Part shown: piece by piece, positions 1 through 7,101 of the stretch
Numbering within the stretch: position 1 is the first letter of the stretch
How the letters are laid out: every line of letters begins with the position of its first letter
DNA from: a virus
Virus record (IMG/VR): IMGVR_UViG_3300012925_000014
Span: 1 to 26,683 of that record
Length of the DNA stretch: 26,683 nucleotides
Reading direction: 5' to 3' (one strand)
Position numbers and translations under genes: made by a program
The notes under the pieces: generated by a model
What the model was told of the DNA's origin: nothing
What the model saw: only the letters and a program-made list of their open reading frames with translations
Database searches by the model: none

Positions 1-177
1 CATCAGCTTGGTGCCGTGCTGCTCCATCGCGGGGAACACCTTGCGCGGTACCAGCTCGTAAATCTTCGCGTCGTCCACAAGGGCGTGCTGGATCGCGCGC
101 AGAGCTAGGCCCTCATTGCGGACGCTTTGGGTAAGCATCCAAATCGACCGCGTCGCGTTCCATACATTCCAAGGCAC
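1..177 (-). CDS. Partial phage protein, 5' end only
   Basis: An open frame runs from a GTG at 175-177 to the left edge of the window (59 codons, no stop), so the 3' part is missing. The GTG is preceded by GGAG with a 6-base gap, a good ribosome binding site, and the translation begins MPWNVWNATRSIWML. The peptide is mixed helical with no motif I recognise. It lies downstream of the DUF932 gene on the same strand, behind a strong inverted repeat, so it may be read through from that gene or separately expressed. Function unknown. Confidence 0.55.
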   Translation of the reverse strand, partial: MPWNVWNATRSIWMLTQSVRNEGLALRAIQHALVDDAKIYELVPRKVFPAMEQHGTKLM

Positions 178-197
178 GGCCTTCTCCAATGATGGGG

Positions 198-236
198 CCC
201 GGGAGGGCCGCAGGGCTGGGGTTAAGCCCTCCCGGG
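198..236 (-). terminator. Perfect 11-bp inverted repeat between two minus-strand genes
   Basis: Arms at 198-208 and 226-236 are perfectly complementary (CCCGGGAGGGC and its complement) around a 17-base loop. It lies just after the stop of the DUF932 gene at 244. No T-run follows on either strand, so it could be a weak terminator, an RNA processing or stabilising hairpin, or an operator. The next ribosome binding site follows soon after it. Confidence 0.5.
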
Positions 237-243
237 GTTTGCG

Positions 244-1344
244 TCAGGCCGCCTCGGCGAGAACCCGCCAGTCGTCCTTCGGCAACTCGATGACTTGCGC
301 GCCGACACGCTCAAGCTCGCTGGCGCGGTCGTAGCTCTCGACATCCGCCGACATGCGTGTGATCGCGTTCAGCATCCCGAAGCGCGACAGCTCGCCGCCC
401 TCGATCAGATGACGTAACACGCTCTTGCCCTCGGTCTCGTTCAGGCCGAGCCTCTTGGCGGTGACGTCGACCACCTTCGGCACATCTCCGGTGATCTTGT
501 CGGAGCGCGTCTCCTCGATCTTGTCGATCAGGGTATCGAACTTGACTCGATCGAACACACCGCGGACGACGTCGACCAGCTTGGAGTAGAGCGCCGCGCT
601 GTCAAGCCGCTTGGAGCGGTCCGAGAGCATGGCATACAGTTCGCCCTCAGCGATGGTGTGCTTGCCGCCAAGGTGCGCCTGCTGCATCGAGCGCTCGCCA
701 AAGAAGGCGAGGTTCGAGCAAAAGCCGTCGTAGTAGCCGCCGCGCACGCCCCACGCACCGTGACCGACCTCAGAGTTGGAGATGGTGATCGCCGGGGAGG
801 CGACACGCACGATGGTGTGGCCGCCGTCGCCGAACCGGGCGCCGGCCTTGGCCAACTCACGGCACACCTTGGGATCGACCGCCTTGATGTACATGCGGCG
901 ATCGGTGATCTCGGCCGACATTACCTCCAGACCCAGTTCGCCGATGATCGGCAGCAGGGCGTTGGCAAGGTCCTCGTTCTCCATGTCGGTACGGTACTTG
1001 TCCGACAGGAAGGCCCTGGCGTTGCCATCCAACGTGCGAACCATGCGCGGAGCCGGGTATTTCCGGAACCACGTATTGACGTTGTTCGCCAGCAGGCCGG
1101 GCTCGGCCAGCATCTTGTCGTAGTAAACCTTCGGGATGCCGGTGTGGTCGCCGATCTGAGAGTGGGCGATCAAGTTGATGCCGACCACTTGGCTGCCAGC
1201 GACCGAAAGCGCGATGCCATCGGAGGAGGCTTCATCAGGGGTCAGCATCTGCAGGTGCTGGGTACCGACCACGAGGTCGCGCTTGTTATTGGCGCGGCGC
1301 TCGATCTCGGTCGCCAGTTCGATCAGAGTACGTCCGGTCTTCAT
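244..1344 (-). CDS. DUF932 / TIGR03299-type phage-plasmid protein
   Basis: A 366-residue soluble protein. The central stretch around residues 110-125 (ARAFLSDKYRTDMEN), followed by LANALLPII, matches the pattern of the DUF932 (TIGR03299, phage/plasmid-like) family, in which a conserved AxLSxxY segment precedes a helix of the same type. The length is near the family norm. The start is fixed by AAGGAG nine bases upstream. The family is widespread in phages and conjugative plasmids and its biochemical role is not established. The gene is flanked on both sides by GC-rich inverted repeats (198-236 and 1382-1414), so it may be a separately controlled, strongly expressed unit. No membrane segment or signal peptide is visible. 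Confidence 0.82.
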   Translation of the reverse strand: MKTGRTLIELATEIERRANNKRDLVVGTQHLQMLTPDEASSDGIALSVAGSQVVGINLIAHSQIGDHTGIPKVYYDKMLAEPGLLANNVNTWFRKYPAPRMVRTLDGNARAFLSDKYRTDMENEDLANALLPIIGELGLEVMSAEITDRRMYIKAVDPKVCRELAKAGARFGDGGHTIVRVASPAITISNSEVGHGAWGVRGGYYDGFCSNLAFFGERSMQQAHLGGKHTIAEGELYAMLSDRSKRLDSAALYSKLVDVVRGVFDRVKFDTLIDKIEETRSDKITGDVPKVVDVTAKRLGLNETEGKSVLRHLIEGGELSRFGMLNAITRMSADVESYDRASELERVGAQVIELPKDDWRVLAEAA

Positions 1345-1381
1345 GAGTGATGCTCCTTGAGCCCTATGGCTCGGTTGGTTG

Positions 1382-1420
1382 TCAGCCCCGGGTTATGGCA
1401 GGCCCGGGGGCTGATGTCAA
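1382..1420 (-). promoter_or_regulatory. Inverted repeat overlapping a possible promoter upstream of the DUF932 gene
   Basis: On the minus strand TTGACA (1415-1420) is followed after 17 bases by CATAAC (1392-1397), a plausible sigma-70-type promoter for the DUF932 gene. The same stretch carries arms 1382-1392 and 1403-1414 that pair with one bulged G (TCAGCCCCGGG against its complement). The element can therefore be read either as a terminator of the metallohydrolase gene or as an operator over the promoter. No U-run follows the stem, which slightly favours a regulatory reading. Confidence 0.4.
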
Positions 1421-1431
1421 CTGTATGCTTA

Positions 1432-1959
1432 CTATGCGGCCTCGGTCGCCGCCGTCCCGTTGTAGACCGAGAGGCGGGCGATCAGGGCAGCCCGCGCCTC
1501 GGGCGACAGCGGCTTTCGCTTGCGCGGCGCGGTGTACCGAACCTTGTGCGCCTTGAAGGACGCCTTCAGTTCGTCGTGGATGGCCCGGCCCATGAAGATC
1601 AGGACCAGCCGTAGGTAGACCGCGCAGAATTGCCAGCCGTGACCCGCGATATCGCTGCCCAGCTCGCGCCACACGATGCAGTGGGCGATCTCGTGGATCA
1701 CGACATCGCTCCGGCGTGACCAGAGCGGCATTGTAATGCCACCATCCCAACCTCCGGCACACGACCGGCCGCGCCCGTCAAAGACCTTGGGGACGCCGCG
1801 GGCATGAGCCTTCGGCCAACTCGCCGCCACCCGCTTCGACGCCCACATTTTGCGGACGAAGGCCTGCATGTCATCGACTGCGGGCAGTGGCTTGGCGTGC
1901 TTTCTGAGCACGTCGTCGGCCGCGTAAAGACGGGCGCGTTGAGTGTCTCGTTCTCTCAT
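1432..1959 (-). CDS. HExxH metallohydrolase (TIGR04338-like)
   Basis: A 175-residue protein. A zinc-binding HEIAH motif is at residues 89-93, with a likely third ligand in GHGWQF (H107) about 14 residues later, the arrangement of zincin-type peptidases. The N-terminus (MRERDTQRARLYAADD) and the overall plan resemble the TIGR04338 putative metallohydrolase family known from actinobacteria and phages. I chose the ATG at 1959 because AGGAG lies eight bases upstream; the frame stays open a further 34 codons upstream but without a ribosome site. The C-terminus is basic. Substrate unknown; a protease role is inferred from the motif only. Confidence 0.72.
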   Translation of the reverse strand: MRERDTQRARLYAADDVLRKHAKPLPAVDDMQAFVRKMWASKRVAASWPKAHARGVPKVFDGRGRSCAGGWDGGITMPLWSRRSDVVIHEIAHCIVWRELGSDIAGHGWQFCAVYLRLVLIFMGRAIHDELKASFKAHKVRYTAPRKRKPLSPEARAALIARLSVYNGTAATEAA

Positions 1960-1992
1960 TGTGATGCTCCTAACGATGTCAAATAGCCCGAT

Positions 1993-2105
1993 GCGCACCA
2001 TGCGCGTCGTGAGGATCAGTATAGCAAATCGACTTTCGTCAAATCGGCAATTTTGCCGCATTCACTGCGTGATCCGCTATGACGTCGCGTAAAAATCGAC
2101 GTCGA
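1993..2105 (-). promoter_or_regulatory. Promoter/operator region upstream of the metallohydrolase
   Basis: The minus strand shows an extended -10 (TGC followed by TATACT at 2018-2023) with no good -35. Around it lie a short hairpin (1993-1997 with 2001-2005), an inverted repeat CGGCAA/TTGCCG (2045-2050 with 2053-2058), a 10-bp palindrome TCGACGTCGA (2096-2105) and a second GACGTC about 16 bases away. This density of dyads suggests regulator binding. The rest of the gene-free stretch 2106-2202 shows nothing further that I can identify. Confidence 0.4.
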
Positions 2106-2195
2106 ATATTTCTCTTGCCTCGGGAATCGTAGTGGTAGAGGCGCTTTGGATCGCATGTCACACAGCCGCAAACATCGTTGGTTGACCTGCAACAA

Positions 2196-2209
2196 TAGTT
2201 GATCAACTA
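2196..2209. repeat. Perfect 14-bp palindrome at the end of the initiator gene
   Basis: TAGTTGATCAACTA reads the same on both strands and contains the stop codon of the winged-helix initiator gene. It could be a protein-binding dyad or a weak AT-rich terminator stem; no long T-run follows on the minus strand. Confidence 0.45.
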
Positions 2210-3132
2210 GCTTTTTGGTGGCTGTCGACGATGCCCTGAAACTCAGCCAATTGGTCCGCCGAGAACATAAAAGTGCGGTGCTTCAGGTTGTGCGCAGCGA
2301 CCATATCAGCCGGCACGCTGCAACCGGGCTTCCCTGGCTCCGGTCCCCACGATGCGCGCCAGTCGTTGGTGCCCGACCAGATCATCAAAACCTTCTCCCA
2401 CTGCTCTCGGGTCGCGGTTTTATGCCAGTCGGCCTTGACGACGTTGGAGCCGGCAGCACTGCCAGCCGGTGCCGACACGGTTTCCCACACCCGCTCGCTC
2501 ATGAAAAACTGGAAGTGCTTGATCTTGTCCGAGGTGCGACCCTCGCGCTTCATCGTGGCGGCGAACACCGGGATCGCAGCGCGCACGCGCTCCCGATTCT
2601 CCTCGTTCAGCATACGCCAATGGTCAAACGCCTTCTTTTTTGAAGTATGGCTAGTTCGAGGTGCACCGAGCCCAGCAGCAAGTTTCCAAACTTCTTCGAA
2701 GTCCTCGCTGTATGGCCCGTCCTGCTGATTGGCAGGACGAAGATTCTTCTGTGGTTTTGTATCTGTGGTTTGAAGGGTGGCACCAGATGCCACCCCGGGT
2801 GGCACGTCGTGCGACGGGGGGGTGGCACCAGATGCCACCCCATCTACCACGATCGGACGGCTTTCAAGATCGATGTAAACTGTCGGATTGTTCTCGCTGC
2901 CATTGGCTCGGAACTCCCTAATTCTAGTCACGACGCCCCAATCCACCAGTTTTTTTAGATTGTTCTGCACTGCTCGCTTTGAAAGCCCGGTAACGCGAGC
3001 AATATCATCGTGGGACGGCCATGCTTTGTCGTTGGCATCAGCATAATTGCAAATCGCGACCAAAACGAATTTTGCCGTGGGGTCATCCATTTGGACCTTA
3101 CGGAAGGCCCAACCTACAGCTTCTCCACTCAT
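2203..3132 (-). CDS. Winged-helix replication initiator / helicase-loading protein
   Basis: A 309-residue protein. Residues about 20-75 form a helix-turn-helix of the HTH_36 kind: WPSHDDIARVTGLSKRAVQN, then KLVDWGVVTR as the wing. A polar linker (about 85-140) has a repeated GVASGAT at 98-104 and 113-119. The C-terminal part (EDFEEVWK..., KKKAFDHWRML..., HFQFFMSERVWE) resembles the helicase-interaction half of phage replisome organisers. Its ATG overlaps the stop of the DnaB gene by ATGA, the classic initiator-helicase pairing. The repeated linker DNA (2775-2842) looks like iterons, so the gene may contain the replication origin, as the lambda O gene does. Function is inferred from domain order and neighbours. 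Confidence 0.75.
   Translation of the reverse strand: MSGEAVGWAFRKVQMDDPTAKFVLVAICNYADANDKAWPSHDDIARVTGLSKRAVQNNLKKLVDWGVVTRIREFRANGSENNPTVYIDLESRPIVVDGVASGATPPSHDVPPGVASGATLQTTDTKPQKNLRPANQQDGPYSEDFEEVWKLAAGLGAPRTSHTSKKKAFDHWRMLNEENRERVRAAIPVFAATMKREGRTSDKIKHFQFFMSERVWETVSAPAGSAAGSNVVKADWHKTATREQWEKVLMIWSGTNDWRASWGPEPGKPGCSVPADMVAAHNLKHRTFMFSADQLAEFQGIVDSHQKAS
2775..2842. repeat. Three iteron-like repeats inside the initiator gene (candidate replication origin)
   Basis: Three units beginning GGGTGGCAC start at 2775, 2797 and 2820, a period of 22-23 bases or about two helical turns. Units 1 and 3 are identical over 22 bases and each is an inverted repeat (GGGTGGCA, five-base centre, TGCCACCC). 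The middle unit is diverged but has its own GCACG-T-CGTGC dyad. They encode the GVASGAT linker repeats. Tracts rich in A and T lie on both sides (about 2740-2775 and 2865-2960). Confidence 0.6.
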
Positions 3133-4535
3133 TGGTTTCCTGCTCCTAGGTCACGCACAGCGTTGTTAGAAATGTCGCAAAAAAGTTCGATGCTGCAGGT
3201 GGGTCCCATCCGCTGCTTCGCGATGATGGCGAACAGCTTGTTGTGGGCGTCACGGACCTTGTTCTGCCACTCCAAATGCTCGGGAGTGCCCTCGGTGGGC
3301 TCGGCGCCGAGCAGGTAGTAGGAGGGCCGGTAGAGGAACACGACCATGTCGGCATCCTGCTCGATCGAGCCCGAATCTCGCAGATCGGCCAGCATCGGCC
3401 GCTTGTCCTCGCGGCTCTCGACCTGACGAGAAAGCTGGGACAGCAGCACCACGACGCAGTCCAGCTCCTTGGCGAGCGCCTTGGCGGCTCCGGTGATCTC
3501 GGTGATCTCGTTATTGCGGTTGCCTTGATAGCGAACGGTGGGCTTCACGAGCCCGAGGTGGTCGATCGCCACGAGATCGAGCCGCCCGTGCTTGCGCTTG
3601 TAGCGGCGCGCGCGGGTGGCGATCTGGGACATGGTAAGCCCCGGCTGCTCCTCGACGTCGATCGGCAGTTCGCTGTTTGCTTCAGCGGCCTCCCGCACGT
3701 AGTCGAACAGCTTCTCGTGGAAATTCCCGGTGCGCAGCGAGGTGTACGGCAGCCGCGTGATCGGAGTGTCGAAAATGGTGTCGCTGATCATGCGCTCACC
3801 GAGTTCCTCCGCCGACATCTCCTTGGAGAAGAACAGCGACCGGTAGCCCTTGCGGGCGGCCTGACGCATCCAATTCAGGATCACCGCGGATTTTCCCATG
3901 CCGGGGCGGCCGGCCAAGACAACGAGGTTCCCCGGAGCGAGTCCGCCGGTTTTCGAATCGATATCCCTGAGCCCGGTGGGGACCCCAACGATCCGACCGT
4001 CGTTCTGGTAAGCCATCGCCACCTTCTCGACCGACCGGGCCATCACTTCGGCCATGGAGGCCGCTGGGAGGCCTCCTGATGCGCCCGACGTCACGATGGT
4101 GTCCAAGGCCTCGATTGCCTCGGCGGCGAGCTGGCCGGCGTCCGTAGCCGCGTCAGGGGCCATCTGCTGGGCGATCTCGGCGATCCGGCGCCGGTCGGAC
4201 ATCTCCCGGACGTGCTTTGCGTACTCGAAGGCGATCTGCGGCGGGACCGCCTCGACCACCAGCCGGGCGAGGTATGCCTTAGTTGTGATATCGAGGTTGT
4301 CGACCCGGTCTGGCAGAAAGGATGGAACGGTCCGGATGCTCGCGACCTTCCCCATCGCGGTGAGTGTCGTGGTCACCTCGAAGATAGTCCGGTGGAAAGG
4401 ATCGAAAAAGTGCTGCGGTTCCAGCACCATAGATACTTTCACGAGAACGTCATTGTTGAGGAGAACTGCGCCAAGCACGCTCTGCTCGGCCTCGATCGCT
4501 ACGGGGACCCATGCTTGCTGCTGATGGATGGTCAT
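3129..4535 (-). CDS. dnaB: Replicative DNA helicase, DnaB family
   Basis: A 468-residue ring helicase that unwinds duplex DNA ahead of the replisome. The N-terminal DnaB domain (EAEQSVLGAVLLNNDVL at 15-31, then FFDPFHRTIFE) is followed by a RecA-like ATPase core. That core has Walker A GRPGMGKSA (209-217), Walker B LDLVAIDHLGL (319-329) and the conserved LLSQLSR...RPMLADLRDSGSIEQDADMV segment with its arginine-rich signature. The length is normal for the family. The start has AAGGG five to six bases upstream. It overlaps the initiator gene by ATGA, so the two are probably co-translated. Confidence 0.95.
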   Translation of the reverse strand: MTIHQQQAWVPVAIEAEQSVLGAVLLNNDVLVKVSMVLEPQHFFDPFHRTIFEVTTTLTAMGKVASIRTVPSFLPDRVDNLDITTKAYLARLVVEAVPPQIAFEYAKHVREMSDRRRIAEIAQQMAPDAATDAGQLAAEAIEALDTIVTSGASGGLPAASMAEVMARSVEKVAMAYQNDGRIVGVPTGLRDIDSKTGGLAPGNLVVLAGRPGMGKSAVILNWMRQAARKGYRSLFFSKEMSAEELGERMISDTIFDTPITRLPYTSLRTGNFHEKLFDYVREAAEANSELPIDVEEQPGLTMSQIATRARRYKRKHGRLDLVAIDHLGLVKPTVRYQGNRNNEITEITGAAKALAKELDCVVVLLSQLSRQVESREDKRPMLADLRDSGSIEQDADMVVFLYRPSYYLLGAEPTEGTPEHLEWQNKVRDAHNKLFAIIAKQRMGPTCSIELFCDISNNAVRDLGAGNQ

Positions 4536-4635
4536 AGAGCCCTTTCCGGAAACGGATCAGGGCTGTTGACTGGCAGGGATCGAGGCCCTATTTTGCGCCA
4601 GTAGACGACCCCAATCGAGCACACGATTGGTTTTT
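4536..4635 (-). CDS. Possible small leader ORF upstream of dnaB
   Basis: In the minus frame an uninterrupted reading from a GTG at 4624 would give a 30-residue peptide (VVYWRKIGPRSLPVNS within it) whose TGA overlaps the dnaB ATG by ATGA. The frame is open even further upstream but has no better start. There is no ribosome binding site in front of the GTG. The overlap and the polar composition are the only support. The same DNA could instead be a plus-strand RNA gene (4566-4676). Confidence 0.25.
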
Positions 4636-4676
4636 CAAAGGCCTCGGAGTTGTCGCTCTGGGGCCTTTTACTTTTT
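4566..4676 (+). ncRNA. Candidate small RNA with its own promoter and two terminator-like hairpins
   Basis: On the plus strand TTGACT (4566-4571), a 17-base spacer and TATTTT (4589-4594) form a good promoter. About 15 bases after the expected start is a perfect 7-bp stem (4611-4617 with 4624-4630) followed by TTTTT. A second, 13-bp stem with G-U pairs (4637-4649 with 4656-4668) is followed by TTTTACTTTTT. The G-U pairs would be mismatches on the minus strand, so the structure favours a plus-strand transcript. It would be antisense to the dnaB leader. No coding sequence lies in it on this strand. Confidence 0.45.
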
Positions 4677-4718
4677 CTGCCGATCTCGACGCTGAGTCAA
4701 TGGCTACCAGTAGCGGTC

Positions 4719-5303
4719 CTATTTCCAGTTGATCCTATGGATAGTGGCCGGGCCGGAATGATCCGCGTCAAATACGAACCACGCATAGGCCACGTTACTC
4801 GACGCCTTCGGTCCATCCCATCCATCGCGGTGCATCATGGGCAATCTCGACCGGAACACCAGCACCCGCGCGAGGTGGCCTTTGTCGAGACACCATAGCC
4901 GCGCGCGGCCCAGCTCGGTGATCTCGTTGCCAGCCTCCAAGAATGCCAACGGGAGGAGCGCCACAACGTAGGGGCAAAGCTGGAGCGCATGCCGAACATG
5001 CAGCGCAGCCCACGCGAACGGCGGGTTCATGACGATGCCGTCGACACCAGCCGAGCACCGCGTCGCCTTGAGAAAGTTTCCGGTGGCCGCCTGATGCGGA
5101 TAGCCGCGATCGACGATGTCAGTGCAGTAGACGGCGTGGCCAGCGTCGAGCAGTACCTCGACGATTGCTCCTTTCCCGCAACTCGGTTCCCAAAGTCCAT
5201 GCGGTAGTTTCTCATGCGTCAGCAGCGCTCTGGTGGCGTCCGGTGCGGTCTCGTAAAGCTGGAGCCCGCGATCCTCGGCGCTATGTCTCGACCTTACCCT
5301 CAC
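4719..5303 (-). CDS. Phage DNA (amino-)methyltransferase-like protein
   Basis: A 194-residue Rossmann-type methyltransferase. A SAM-binding motif I variant EPSCGKG is at 39-45, an acidic residue after the second strand (TDIVDRG) and the catalytic NPPF at 93-96 as in N6-adenine/N4-cytosine enzymes. I chose the GTG at 5303 because it overlaps the upstream stop by GTGA; an upstream ATG at 5357 would cost a 58-base overlap. No target-recognition domain is visible, which is typical of small orphan phage methyltransferases that modify phage DNA. It lies in the replication operon between RusA and DnaB. Confidence 0.8.
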   Translation of the reverse strand: MRVRSRHSAEDRGLQLYETAPDATRALLTHEKLPHGLWEPSCGKGAIVEVLLDAGHAVYCTDIVDRGYPHQAATGNFLKATRCSAGVDGIVMNPPFAWAALHVRHALQLCPYVVALLPLAFLEAGNEITELGRARLWCLDKGHLARVLVFRSRLPMMHRDGWDGPKASSNVAYAWFVFDADHSGPATIHRINWK

Positions 5304-5497
5304 GAGAGCACAAGATATTCCTGCGTCGGCTTGTCCGGTCGGGGGCAGGCCACCCAACCATCATTGCGCGCAAGGCAAAGATGGTCGACGGTGACGTCGC
5401 TGGTTTCCAGGAGGCAGTATTCGGAGTATTTCGAACAGACCACCGGGAGGTCCTGCGGAAATTTTTGCAACAGCTCGGTCAAATCCTTGACGGTCAT
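5300..5497 (-). CDS. Small conserved phage protein
   Basis: A 65-residue protein starting MTVKDLTELLQKFPQDLPVV, a pattern seen in many small phage proteins of unknown function. The ATG at 5497 overlaps the RusA stop (ATGA) and has GGGAGG just upstream; the 3' end overlaps the methyltransferase start (GTGA). Mostly acidic, single compact domain, no membrane segment. Role unknown. Confidence 0.7.
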   Translation of the reverse strand: MTVKDLTELLQKFPQDLPVVCSKYSEYCLLETSDVTVDHLCLARNDGWVACPRPDKPTQEYLVLS

Positions 5498-5964
5498 TTT
5501 CCCTCCCATCTCCAAACATCGACCACCAGCCTCGGCCGGTCGCTGTAGGTCTTGATCGCTTGCATCGCAACGATCTGCGAATCATTACACCAGATGATTG
5601 GGACCTTGATCCGATCCCCCTTGTAGGCCGGCGGGTGATGGTTCAACCCATCGAGCATTTTGACGATGTTGTCCAAGTCGATGCCGCTGATCGGCATGAT
5701 GTCGCCAGCGATCGCCGCGACCTTCTTCGCGCGGCTCCAGCGATCCGGGATCGGCATGAAGGCGCGGATCACGACCGACAGCGCGCAATCCAGCGCTGGC
5801 CGCCCAGCCATCGCACTGATCCCCGCCGCCTTCAGCATGTCCTCGTATTCCCGGGTCTTGCTGTCGGTGAAGATCGTAGCGAATGATCCTATCACACGCG
5901 TGCGGGGTCGCCCCTTTCCTCTCGGGGACCCCGCCAGCGTAATGCTTGCTACCAGTTCGGACAC
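5494..5964 (-). CDS. rusA: RusA-family Holliday junction resolvase
   Basis: A 156-residue endonuclease that cuts Holliday junctions formed during phage replication and recombination. RusA hallmarks are an early GKGRPRTR basic segment, the acidic cluster GIDLDNIVKMLDGL (D96, D98, K102) and the later CNDSQIV (D128), with K138 near the end of the core strand. The length is near that of E. coli RusA with a short extension. It is followed by the ATGA-overlapping small gene in the replication operon. A second, more divergent RusA-like gene lies in the tRNA cluster at 17325. Confidence 0.88.
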   Translation of the reverse strand: MSELVASITLAGSPRGKGRPRTRVIGSFATIFTDSKTREYEDMLKAAGISAMAGRPALDCALSVVIRAFMPIPDRWSRAKKVAAIAGDIMPISGIDLDNIVKMLDGLNHHPPAYKGDRIKVPIIWCNDSQIVAMQAIKTYSDRPRLVVDVWRWEGK

Positions 5965-5965
5965 G

Positions 5966-6703
5966 TCAGTTCGGCTTGGCCTGCTGCTGCTTCTGGGCCT
6001 CGAACTCCGATCGCTTCATCGCGACCCCCGAGGCCGGCGCGTCGAACACGGCGGCATCCTTGGCCTGCTCAGCTTCGCGCTCGGCTTTCTTTGCCGCCTT
6101 GTCCGCCTCGTCCTTCTCGACTTCGGGGTGGAGCTTCTTGAAGCCCTTGGAGAGGATAGCCTGACCCTCATGCCAGCCCTCGGCAAACTTGCGGTACTGC
6201 TCTGTCTCCTGTGCGTAGTCACACTTCAGGGAGATGCCGAGCATGGCCTGCGACTTGCCCTCCTCGAATGCGCGGTCGACGGCGGGGACGCGGTCCGGCT
6301 GCTCGAACATGTCGAGTTGCGCACCAAGACCGAGACCAAGCCAGCGAGCGACGCGCAGGCTGCGCGCGATCGAGGCCTTCTTGACCTTCTCACCCTCGGC
6401 GCCCTGCATCTTGATGGCTTCATCGAAGTCCACCTTGAGCATGCCGTCTGCCTTGGCTTGCTTGTAGAGCGTGCGGATCGCATTGGTAGCGTCCGCGATT
6501 GCCTTCTTGGCGGCTGCGACTTTCGGCAGGTAGTCGAGGAACAGGGCGCGGTCCTGATCGTCGGTATTGCCCTTCTGGGGCGCCCCCTTCGCGGCGACCA
6601 CCTTCGGCGTGGTGTCGGCCTTCGGCGTCTTCGGTGAGCGCTTCTCGGCCTTGTCGGCCTTCTCCTTGATGGTCTCGGAGGTCGGTTTCTTGCGAGGTGC
6701 CAT
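5966..6703 (-). CDS. Phage protein with GapR-like and Rmf/CrpP-like segments
   Basis: A 245-residue charged protein. The first 50 residues are a Lys/Pro/Ala-rich tail. The middle (KKAIADATNAIRTLYKQAKADGM, within about 66-88) resembles the helical core of GapR/DUF2312 nucleoid proteins. Later FAEGWHEGQ resembles the Rmf/CrpP fold seen in many phage proteins. The C-terminus is a charged coiled-coil-like helix. The start has GGAG about six bases upstream. It lies first in the minus-strand replication operon after the regulator. Both domain calls are by resemblance only. Confidence 0.55.
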   Translation of the reverse strand: MAPRKKPTSETIKEKADKAEKRSPKTPKADTTPKVVAAKGAPQKGNTDDQDRALFLDYLPKVAAAKKAIADATNAIRTLYKQAKADGMLKVDFDEAIKMQGAEGEKVKKASIARSLRVARWLGLGLGAQLDMFEQPDRVPAVDRAFEEGKSQAMLGISLKCDYAQETEQYRKFAEGWHEGQAILSKGFKKLHPEVEKDEADKAAKKAEREAEQAKDAAVFDAPASGVAMKRSEFEAQKQQQAKPN

Positions 6704-6736
6704 GCTGGCTCCGTTGAGGGTTGAAGATAAGGAAAT

Positions 6737-6768
6737 GCCCGGCGGGACGCATTACCAGTCCGCCGGGC
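6737..6768 (-). terminator. Hairpin after the regulator gene
   Basis: Perfect 9-bp GC stem (6737-6745 with 6760-6768; GCCCGGCGG and its complement) with a 14-base loop. On the minus strand it is followed by ATTTCCTTAT. It sits between the HTH regulator and the next gene, so it probably attenuates regulator transcripts before the replication operon. Confidence 0.55.
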
Positions 6769-6805
6769 ACGCATTGACCGCCCCGCTCGGATACGGAGCG
6801 GCCGA

Positions 6806-7006
6806 TTACGCAAACAATGAAGGCGAAATATACTCGCGGGGCAACCCGGTCAGCCGGGCCACCTCGGCGATATGATGCGGAGGAACCCTTTTCCACCGCG
6901 TTAGGCTTTGCCGCTTGACGCCCAGATGGTTGGCGATTTGCGATTTGGTGGTCTTGGTGAGGACAAGGGCGTACCCCTCCTCGTCGGTCTTCGGTTTCTT
7001 GCTCAT
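6806..7006 (-). CDS. Small HTH regulator (Cro/YdaS-like)
   Basis: A 66-residue protein. KTTKSQIANHLGVKRQSLTRWKRVPPHHIAEVARLTG is a compact helix-turn-helix of the Cro/YdaS kind, with the PPHHIAEVARLTGLPREYISP tail typical of those repressors. It is divergent from the plus-strand early operon and sits at the head of the minus-strand arm, the position of a lambdoid Cro/CI switch gene. The ATG at 7006 has no ribosome binding site, and a possible promoter (TTGCAT, 16 bases, TTACTG on the minus strand) would start transcription very near it, suggesting a leaderless message. Confidence 0.75.
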   Translation of the reverse strand: MSKKPKTDEEGYALVLTKTTKSQIANHLGVKRQSLTRWKRVPPHHIAEVARLTGLPREYISPSLFA

Positions 7007-7029
7007 GGAGCGGCACAGTAAGCCACGTG

Positions 7030-7058
7030 TTGACTTAATGCAAGCGGCCCGGTATAAG
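7030..7058 (+). promoter_or_regulatory. Promoter for the plus-strand early operon
   Basis: TTGACT (7030-7035), exactly 17 bases, then TATAAG (7053-7058): a near-consensus sigma-70 promoter. Expected start about 7065, 37 bases before the first gene at 7102. It overlaps the putative minus-strand promoter of the regulator, and a CACGTG palindrome (7024-7029) abuts it, so this is a likely regulator target. Confidence 0.7.
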
Positions 7059-7101
7059 CCGAACACTGACACGAGCCATTGGGGCTCGATGGGAGCATCA
7101 C

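Noticed and set aside
658-1350. Long plus-strand frame opposite the DUF932 gene
   Set aside because: Composition is a mirror of the real gene; high GC makes long antisense frames common here.
2775-2842. CRISPR array
   Set aside because: Only three units with no spacers of regular unique sequence; inside a coding gene and better read as iterons.
3243-4079. 278-codon plus-strand frame opposite dnaB
   Set aside because: Shadow of the DnaB coding frame; no start signal and no family resemblance.
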